Shown here: piece by piece, positions 57,880 to 64,000 of the stretch
Layout of the letters: the number at the start of each line of letters is the position of its first letter
Position numbering within the stretch: the stretch's first letter is position 1
Source: Isoetes taiwanensis
Lineage: Eukaryota > Streptophyta > Lycopodiopsida > Isoetales > Isoetaceae
Length of the DNA: 64,000 bases
Assembly: GCA_021234155.1 (NCBI GenBank)
Contig: JAJEKV010000011.1
Span: forward strand, 15,105,255 to 15,169,254
Direction of reading: 5' to 3'
Notes under the pieces: model-generated
What the model was told of the DNA's origin: nothing
Databases searched by the model: none
What the model saw: the letters and a program-made list of their open reading frames with translations, nothing else
Made by a program: the position numbers and the translations under genes

Positions 57880-58690
57880 GCTCCAAATCTTTAATTTACG
57901 CCTCCAACTCACATGTTGGATTAAGCTTGAACTCCTCCCCGCTTTTGTAGCCAAATCATTTGTGGCCTTGTCTTAAACTGTTTTCAGCCTCTTCCAACAT
58001 CATTTTCCTGTAATTCGGAGGCCTTCTCATTGCCTTTCAGCTCACTTCCCTCTTTGCTTCCGTGATTCTTTGTGATAAGTAAAACTGATTTTCCGATCTC
58101 CTCTTGCATTCTCTAAGGTTTTATGTTCTCATCACATGCACCGATCTCATTTGATCCAGCTCCCACCTTTGGCTTTGCCTTCATTTCAGTTTTTCCTAAC
58201 ATGTGCTACAACATCGCCTCTGTTTTACTTGTCTATTGTTGTGGTATCTTTGACATTGCACAAAGCAAATGCAGCCCATTTACTTTGTGTTCCTCGGGTG
58301 CAAGTATTGATCTAGTGCAATTTTCAAAACGCATAAAAGCAAGGGCGGTTGCTTTCTTACTTCTTTGTTGTGACAATTCTTGTAGATTTTTCTATTGAGT
58401 GTTTCCAACTTCTCTTGAAGATGCTCCTTTGCACAGTGGCATTTTATCTTTCCCTTGTTCAACTTCTTTGTCCAAACAGAATCCCAATCTCGATCCGTGA
58501 CATTATTTTCCAACCAAGCTTCTTCCTCATGGGGCTTCACCCCCGAATTGCACAGACCTCTGATGCTGTGAAAATCATCCGCGCTCCATGCCTCCATCAT
58601 CAACAGTGAAACACTGATCTGAATTTTCGCGCCCAGGGGAAAAGGAGGGAGAAGGGCGTGACGGGCTTCGACGTCCGCGAGTTTCAGCAC
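57880..58690 (-). pseudogene. N-terminal part of the minus-strand locus
   Basis: The frame 58690-58280 has WSADDFHSIRGLCNSG and RDWDSVWTKKLNKGKIKCHC followed by a charged helix. Further pieces such as QRITEAKREVS and MLEEAENSLRQGHK lie at about 58080-57960 in changing frames. The region reads as broken coiled coil. Family unknown. Its 5' end faces the palindrome pair at 58781-59048. Confidence 0.35.
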
Positions 58691-58780
58691 TTAAAGTGCT
58701 TAAACACTTTGCCAAAAGTTGTACCCCACTAGCGATTTTACACCCTAAAATTGGTGAGCCAACCTTCAAAAAGTAGGGTG

Positions 58781-58847
58781 GTCTCACACGTCGCGCCAGG
58801 ACAGATAATGAGAATCTCATTTTCGGGCTGGGCGCAACGTGTGAGAC
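58781..58847. promoter_or_regulatory. Palindrome 1 (67 nt), divergent promoter region
   Basis: GTCTCACACGTCGCGCC at the left pairs with GGGCGCAACGTGTGAGAC at the right around an ATGAGAATCTCAT core. The arms contain ACGTG/CACGT cores recognised by plant bZIP and bHLH factors. It lies between the divergent starts of the minus-strand locus and the H3-like gene. Confidence 0.6.
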
Positions 58848-58982
58848 ATTCAGCTTGAAAAACACCAAAAAGTCATAAATTACGCAAAAATAACTTGATA
58901 ATTCTAATTTTGAGCTAAGAAATAGTAAAATTGGCATATTATACGCTTAAAAAGTATAAAATTTAATAGCGGGACCCACCAT

Positions 58983-59048
58983 GTCTCACACGTCGCGCCA
59001 GGACAGAAAATGAACTTTTCATTATCTGGCCTGCATAGCGTGTGAGAC
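58983..59048. promoter_or_regulatory. Palindrome 2 (66 nt)
   Basis: Same family as palindrome 1, 202 bp downstream, with a more degraded right arm (GCATAGCGTGTGAGAC). It is 78 bp upstream of the TATA box at 59126. Confidence 0.6.
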
Positions 59049-59125
59049 CATGCTTAAATTTAGGTGTTCTAGATGTTTTAGGTAACCCAAAAAGGTAGTT
59101 TGGAATTTGACCTAAAATCGACCCC

Positions 59126-59133
59126 TATAAATA
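59126..59133 (+). promoter_or_regulatory. TATA box of the H3-like gene
   Basis: CCCCTATAAATAG, a consensus plant TATA box, with a pyrimidine/A-rich start region about 30 bp downstream. Confidence 0.6.
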
Positions 59134-59319
59134 GATCTAGACCCCCATTTCCGCGTCCCTCCTTAGGAAAATCGCTCTCACGCCAAGGCGATCTTTCTCG
59201 CATGTACGGATTGAAGAACCGTTTAACATAAAAACGTCGCATCGCTAGGGAAGCTCCCGGCCGAGGCGACCGTCCCAGCCGCCAAATGACCCCTCGCCTC
59301 TCATTCGAGGATACTCTAA

Positions 59320-60038
59320 GAGCGCCTTTTCCGGCAAGGCGAATCTTCTTCCAGCGAGGAGGCAGGATCGGACCGGAGCGGCCAGACGGAGGTCATAGGC
59401 GAGGAGCGGCCGGACATTATGCAGCAGATTCTTGAAGAGATGGCCGAAGAGGAGAGGAGGAACAGGGAGGAACGGGAGCAGATAGGGCAGCCGACCGTCG
59501 AGGAGCAACTCGAGGCTTGGCCCCGCCTGCAGGAGGAGGAAGAGAGAGAGGAGCAAATGGCACCGAAGCTTAGCCCTGCTGAAGAAGCAGACCTCGCGGC
59601 CTTCATCAGCAAGTATGAAGCCAAGGAGCGCCGCCCGAGAGGAGGACGAAGAGCCGAAGATCGACCTAACCACAAATGCATGGGCGGGCAAGAAGAGAAG
59701 GCCAAAGCCATTAAATGGCAAGAGAAAAGTTGTGAAGGTTGGTAAGCGGCGGCGGGTCCTGGCATCAACGAGCCATCAGCGAAAGCAAACCCCCGCCTTC
59801 TACCGACGACTCGGACGAAGATTACGTCCCCAACACTGGGGAGGCAAGCTCTTCAAAACCCCCGGCCGTGGAGAAGGAAGTACCGAGAGGCAAAGACCGA
59901 AAGGTGAAGAATGGCCGCAAAATAAGCCCCCACCTTTTCCGCGTGGGATAGAGTTAAAGCCCCGCCGACTCCAACGGAGCGTGACGGATAGACCCTGGCC
60001 AAGGTCTATCAAAGAAGATTAAGGAGCACAACGCCTAT
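59320..60038 (+). pseudogene. N-terminal extension of the H3-like protein, frameshifted
   Basis: Three consecutive frames read as one low-complexity protein. The first (about 59323-59640) is very acidic (EEMAEEERRNREEREQ; PKLSPAEEADLAAFISKYEA). The second (about 59640-59750) is basic (AWAGKKRRPKPLNGKRK). The third (about 59770-59925) has STDDSDEDYVPNTGEASSS. The reading then joins the intact H3-like frame at about 59983. No adequate intron explains the shifts. They are therefore real mutations or consensus errors in a protein of about 350 aa. Confidence 0.45.
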
Positions 60039-60476
60039 ATGGCGGCGTGGGAGGCGCATAACGCTTACTACCAGGAGCACAGGGTGAGAACGATTGAAGG
60101 CGGACGCCCAACAAAAAGCCAGACCCTGAAGCCACCGCCACCCAAGCCCAAGCCTCCCAAAGCACCAGGAAAGAAGCGGACCAAGAGCAAGCAGAAGGAG
60201 CAGAGGGCCCTCAAGGAAATCCGGCACTTCCAGCGAAGTTACAGACTCTTGATCCCCCGGGCACCATTTCAACGCTTGGTCCGAGAAGTCATGCAGGAGT
60301 ACAACAGGGACATGCGCGTGACCGATGAAATGCTGCTGTGCTTACAGGAGGCAGCAGAGGCGAAAATAGTGCCGCATTTTGAGGATTCGACGGCCTGCAC
60401 AGTTCACGCGAAGAGGGTCATGCTTATGAGACAGGATATGTTTTTGGCCAGACACATCAAGGGAGAACGCCCTTGA
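60039..60476 (+). CDS. Divergent histone H3-fold protein
   Basis: 145 codons from ATG 60039 to TGA 60474-60476; the frame is open from about 59983. Residues ~55-145 align along the whole H3 core. RALKEIRHFQRSYRLLI matches the alphaN helix and PFQRLVREV alpha1. LQEAAEA and HFEDSTACTVHAKRV match alpha2, and QDMFLARHIKGERP alpha3 with the normal H3 end. The usual H3 tail (ARTKQTARKS) is absent. In its place stands a proline/lysine linker (PPPPKPKPPKAPGKKRTK). LLIPRAPF resembles centromeric H3 (CENH3). However, the loop-1 length is that of canonical H3, without the CENH3 insertion. The fold would pair with H4. It is preceded by a TATA box and two palindromes. It may be a novel H3 variant or a histone-fold protein carried by a mobile element. 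Confidence 0.75.
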   Translation: MAAWEAHNAYYQEHRVRTIEGGRPTKSQTLKPPPPKPKPPKAPGKKRTKSKQKEQRALKEIRHFQRSYRLLIPRAPFQRLVREVMQEYNRDMRVTDEMLLCLQEAAEAKIVPHFEDSTACTVHAKRVMLMRQDMFLARHIKGERP

Positions 60477-60619
60477 ACTTCTTGTAAATAATGAAAATTT
60501 TTGTTAATATAAAGAATTTTGGTGTAAATAATGAGTCCAATCTTGTTTAATTAAGTTAAGATATCGATTTCTGCTTTTATTTTGGTTAAATTGGAGTTTT
60601 TGAGCAAAATTGAGACGAT

Positions 60620-60686
60620 GTCTCACACGTCGCGCCAGGACAGAAAATGAAATTCTCATTTTCGGGCTGGGCGCAATGTGTGAGAC
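60620..60686. promoter_or_regulatory. Palindrome 3 (67 nt)
   Basis: GTCTCACACGTCGCGCC...GGGCGCAATGTGTGAGAC around a GAAATTCTCATTTTC core, nearly the same as palindrome 1. It lies 144 bp after the H3-like stop codon. Confidence 0.6.
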
Positions 60687-60818
60687 CATGCCCAAAAATG
60701 CCCAAAGCAGCTCCAAATCGACCAAATAAGGGGTCAATTCTGCCTAACTCGGCGAGTTTAGTAGAATTACAGCCTTAGATTACCCAGATTGATTAAGTTT
60801 AGCCCATTTAGAACCCAT

Positions 60819-60885
60819 GTCTCACACGTCGCGCCAGGACAGAAAATAAACTTTTCATTATCGGTCTGGGCGCAACGTGTGAGAC
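60819..60885. promoter_or_regulatory. Palindrome 4 (67 nt)
   Basis: Begins 199 bp after the start of palindrome 3, repeating the spacing of the first pair. Its core, ACTTTTCATTATC, matches palindrome 2 rather than palindrome 3. It ends 181 bp upstream of the TATA box at 61066. Confidence 0.6.
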
Positions 60886-61065
60886 CTCGCACCATTTTCT
60901 TCACAAGTTGATCCCCAAGTTGTTGCAATAGGTTCATTAGTCCATCCTAGCATGCTCAAACCTTAGAAGTAGTCTTCAAACTCTCAATTGCACCCTTTAA
61001 TAGATTAGAATCACCCAATCCCAGTAAATTCTAGATCATCCAAAAATTAGGGTTTTCCCCTTTTC

Positions 61066-61073
61066 TATAAATA
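61066..61073 (+). promoter_or_regulatory. TATA box of the gene at 61188
   Basis: TTCTATAAATAGG, the same TATAAATAG core as in the H3-like gene, 115 bp upstream of the ATG. Confidence 0.6.
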
Positions 61074-61187
61074 GGTCCTCCACTTCTCAATTAGCACCTT
61101 ACAAGTTTGCTCTCCACTGCTTAGGCGATCTTCCAGCTCCCTGAGGCGCTTCTGCATCCGTTTGATACTCTCTTCTTCGCTAGATCA

Positions 61188-61805
61188 ATGGCCACTGCGG
61201 ACTTCAGGCGATGGTACAACGCCAGTGCCCATGCGGCCGAGGCGGATGTCAATGACATCTTCCGAGTCTTTGGGAGAGAAATAGATGTGCAAGCCACGCT
61301 GAATGCAACCCCAGCATATAGACAAGTCTTAGCAGAGTTCCAAGCTAGGGTAGGACCCTCCCTTGTCCAGGTTCCCCCTTGCATAGGCTATTTTGTTCCC
61401 CGCCCATCCCTTCAAGCAGCCTTGGGTGATGTCCCCAACATCGTCAAGTACCTAACTAACAAGGCGCAGAGGCTACCAGACTACATGGTCCTGACAGCTA
61501 ACAGGACCAAGTATTTTTCCTACACCGCCGCCTTAGCTATTTTCCTATCCCACCGTGCCGAAAACCCTTTGGGGGCAACCTCTATCCCTCCCATGGAGGT
61601 GGACCCCATAGCAGTCCAAGCCGAAGAGCAGATGCTTTTGCAAGCCGGCAAAGAGCAAGAAGGAAGGGAAGAAGAAGAGGAGCCTGACGACGAAGAGTAC
61701 ACCGAGCTAGACTCGGAAGAGGAACGGCAACAAAGCGAGCAACAGAGCTGGTCAACTTCGAGCAGAGCCGGCAGACCATCAGAGTTGCTCCCCCACTTGG
61801 GCTAG
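61188..61805 (+). CDS. Uncharacterised protein with helical domain and acidic tail (205 codons, then frameshift)
   Basis: Starts MATADFRRWYNASAHAAEAD. The first 135 residues look globular and mostly helical (DIFRVFGREIDVQATLNA, IVKYLTNKAQRLPDYMVL, YTAALAIFLSHRAE). Residues ~160-190 are strongly acidic (GREEEEEPDDEEYTELDSEEE). I do not recognise a family. It shares the promoter arrangement (palindrome pair and TATA) with the H3-like gene and is on the same strand, so co-expression is likely. The frame is lost at about 61750-61805, although protein-like reading continues in other frames. Confidence 0.5.
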   Translation: MATADFRRWYNASAHAAEADVNDIFRVFGREIDVQATLNATPAYRQVLAEFQARVGPSLVQVPPCIGYFVPRPSLQAALGDVPNIVKYLTNKAQRLPDYMVLTANRTKYFSYTAALAIFLSHRAENPLGATSIPPMEVDPIAVQAEEQMLLQAGKEQEGREEEEEPDDEEYTELDSEEERQQSEQQSWSTSSRAGRPSELLPHLG

Positions 61806-62710
61806 GCATCACAAGCCTAGCCCCTATCATCATCGATGGAGAGGAGTATCTACTCCTCAGCGACATCCGAACCTCCCCAATGCGGGGAGAGGGAGCTCCG
61901 ATTGGATGAATCGCTCCACCAATCTGGCGAGACCGACATGGGCGACTTCATCGTCCGAGGAGTCTCAGACTTCCCGCTTCAAGTCAGGGAAGTCGACACC
62001 TACTGGGGCGACTTAGACATCCGTGCATACGTTAAAGATAAGGCAGGTTATGGAGACTGGAGACCTGCCATCGGAAGAAGAGTTCCTCGCCATTCAGGAA
62101 CGGATGGGGATCAGAGGCAAGACCACCAGCATCCTGATGCCGAGTCCCTCGACACCACCTCAAGCAGGAGGAGCAGGAATCGACCTCAGGCGAGTCGACT
62201 CCACAATCGAAGACTACCGGGAGCTCACCGAGATAGAGGTCGACGAATATGCCGGGCGGCATAGAGCAGGAGGCCAAACAAGTGGGGAATCATCCACGAC
62301 GCACAACGACAGGTCGCTGAGGTACTACCTGCCACTGCTGCTAGACGGGAGAATAGCGGTGGTACACCGCAAATTCAGCCCCAGGGGTGAGGAAGGAGTG
62401 TTCATGCTGATCGCACTCCAGGCTTCGGCAGACATGCTCGAATAGCGGCAAATGTCGACTACGCTGTCCTAGTCAAGAGAGCAATGGCACTCGACCTCTT
62501 CGACTTCGCCATACCTCATCGACGTCAGGCGAGATTAGCGGTGGCCGCGGCCCTCACATCCGATCAAGAGAGTGGAAGACTTGGCGAGAGCCTTGCAGAG
62601 GCGGCTCGTCGCCAAGCTGTCTTCGTGAACTTGGGTCATTCCTAAGGGAACGCCCAAGTTAAGAAGTTCCTAGAGGACAACCCATCTTACCGGCGATTTC
62701 AAGATTAGTT
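61806..62710 (+). pseudogene. Frameshifted continuation of the same protein
   Basis: Protein-like pieces continue: LAPIIIDGEEYLLLSDIRTS (about 61815), DMGDFIVRGVSDFPLQVREV (about 61938) and LPSEEEFLAIQERMGIRG (about 62064). Then come RYYLPLLLDGRIAVVHRKFSP (about 62320) and VDYAVLVKRAMALDLFDFAIP (about 62451), ending KKFLEDNPSYRRFQD before TAG at about 62706. At least four indels and one in-frame stop (62643-62645) interrupt it. The undamaged protein would be near 500 aa. No known domain. Confidence 0.4.
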
Positions 62711-62879
62711 AGACTCTTGATCCCGGAGACTTTTTGTACTAAAATATTATATTCCTTTTGCACTTCAAATGTTTTGTTGATGTATTTTGTGTCCCCAACT
62801 ATACCAACAAACATAAATAATGCAAGAGAACAAGATAAAACTAACTATATAGCCATGAACTACTTGTGTATGCAGCTAG

Positions 62880-64000
62880 AGGCCTAGGCTCAGGGGAACG
62901 ACAACGCCGAGACCATATGGAAGAACAGAGTCCGCCCAGGCCACCTCCGGCAAGGAACCTGTTCGAGGAATTTGGACCCATGACCCCAGAAGAGGAAATA
63001 TCACGGATGAGGGCCGGACCTTGAGCGGATAAAGGCTTTGTTAGCCGCATTGCAAGGGGAGCTGGTCGGTGGGCAACGCCGCTCGCCCCTCAAGCATCAG
63101 CTCGGAAGACAGGAAGGGACAAGAAGAGGAGCAAGAGAAGGAGGTCCTCCAGCTCGGAATCCTCCGACTCAAGCTCCGATTCGGACTCCGACTCCGAGAT
63201 AGAGGAAGAACAGGCCCAGGACCGAACAGATGGAAGGCAGAGGAACACGGCAGATGCAAGGCAGAGGGACGCCATAAATGGACGACAAAGGGACACCAGA
63301 GCCTCTGACTACCAGAAGAAAGTAGATTCTCGCGACCGGCAATGTATGGAAGGCCCGAATCGAACAGTTCGGGGAGAACAGTCGATTAGAAGCGGAGGCA
63401 TGGCTGGATCTAAAATGAGTGAGTACGGCAATGCTTATGGTATGAAGGATAAAGACAAAGGCAGAGTGGCAACAGCCAACTTGAAAGGAGCCGCACGAAT
63501 TTGGTGGAAGGGTTATGCAAAGGCACATGGCTTAAGCAGGGATGCTTGTAAGTTCAGAAAGTTTGCTAAAGCCTTCAAGCGTCATTACATTCCCAAGGGA
63601 GCACAAGTCCAGCATGATGCAACAGTTCTACAGGTTGCAACATGGAAACAAATCAGTCCAGAAATATACAGAGGAATTCATGAGGCTAAGACTTTATGTG
63701 CCAAAGTTGGGCGAAAAACATGCAGTAGAGAGCTACATTGAGGGCCTGAATGAGGAGATCCGCAAGCTTGTAAGGGCAATAAATCCTAAGACAATATCAG
63801 AAGCAGAGTCCAAGGCAATAAGCTTGCAAGGAACGGGACCTTAGAATAGCGGGCAGAGGCAGCAGCATTACCAGGATAAAGGCAAGGCAACAGGGAGTTA
63901 TAACCCTAGGGCAGCAAGTCCGGGTCCAGCTAGAGCCCCATATGGTGGCAACCAGGGGAAACAGCGCCTTCAAGGACAAGCAGGAGGGGTCAAACTACTC
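62880..64000 (+). pseudogene. Ty3/gypsy Gag, frameshifted and cut by the window end
   Basis: An N-terminal part with PPRPPPARNLFEEFGP and an arginine/serine-aspartate tract (63115-63210, SSSESSDSSSDSDSDSE) precedes the capsid region. YGMKDKDKGRVATANLKGAA and RIWWKGYAKAHGL (about 63440-63540), then NKSVQKYTEEFMRLRLYVP (about 63647-63703) and YIEGLNEEIRKLVRAI, fit the Retrotrans_gag domain of gypsy elements. The frame changes at about 63600 and near 63840. A Gln/Gly-rich stretch leads toward where a zinc knuckle and protease would be expected, beyond the window. Confidence 0.7.

Noticed and set aside
60039-60476. Straight call as CENH3
   Set aside because: The loop-1 segment has the canonical H3 length; the LLIPRAPF resemblance alone is not enough.

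Overview
The window looks like nuclear DNA of a land plant with a large, repeat-rich genome. It has short AT-rich spliceosomal introns with GT-AG borders, TATAAATA promoters, plant-type L1 LINEs, CACTA, hAT and Helitron-like DNA elements, an LTR with an initiator-Met tRNA primer site, and Ty3 Gag. A Penelope-like reverse transcriptase and several unfamiliar gene families hint at a seed-free plant (fern, lycophyte or bryophyte) or a conifer, but I cannot name the species.

Layout. 1-2.9 kb: two tail-to-tail retroelement ends sharing an (ATCT)n tract, a 1.1 kb segment between direct repeats, and a 118-nt hairpin. 3.2-4.45 kb: a four-exon gene for a 156-aa protein, possibly a plant sororin. 5.4-11.5 kb: a decayed L1-type LINE on the + strand, interrupted by a 937-bp hAT element with an 8-bp target duplication. 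12.7-13.85 kb: two foldback elements. 14.75-18.1 kb: a 3.36-kb non-autonomous CACTA element. 19.4-21.9 kb: a 183-bp tandem repeat and a tandem array that contains tRNA-like Pol III boxes.

22.7-33.7 kb is the most complete mobile unit: a Penelope-like reverse transcriptase ORF between two direct 4.4-kb repeats. Each repeat carries a three-exon companion gene with GT-AG borders, and the whole is bracketed by a 360-bp flank plus poly(T) present on both sides. 34-44.6 kb: a short LINE fragment with a 10-bp target duplication, an AT-rich LINE of about 3.3 kb on the minus strand, Helitron-like ends and more tail-family copies. 46.9-48.5 kb: a small three-exon minus-strand gene and an orphan terminal exon.

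49.35-64 kb: a 1.54-kb LTR with primer binding site, a decayed DDE-like transposase, a small acidic-protein gene, and a broken minus-strand locus with a RING-like zinc module and an FCP1/NIF-type phosphatase. Next come two + strand genes whose upstream regions each carry a pair of near-identical 67-nt palindromes about 200 bp apart. The first of these ends in a divergent histone H3 fold on a non-histone N-terminal extension; the second encodes an unrecognised protein with an acidic tail. A frameshifted Ty3/gypsy Gag runs into the window end.

Most long reading frames are broken by small indels, even between near-identical repeats. This means either real decay or residual long-read consensus error. 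The points most worth following up are the H3-like protein, the paired promoter palindromes, and the Penelope-like unit with its spliced companion gene.
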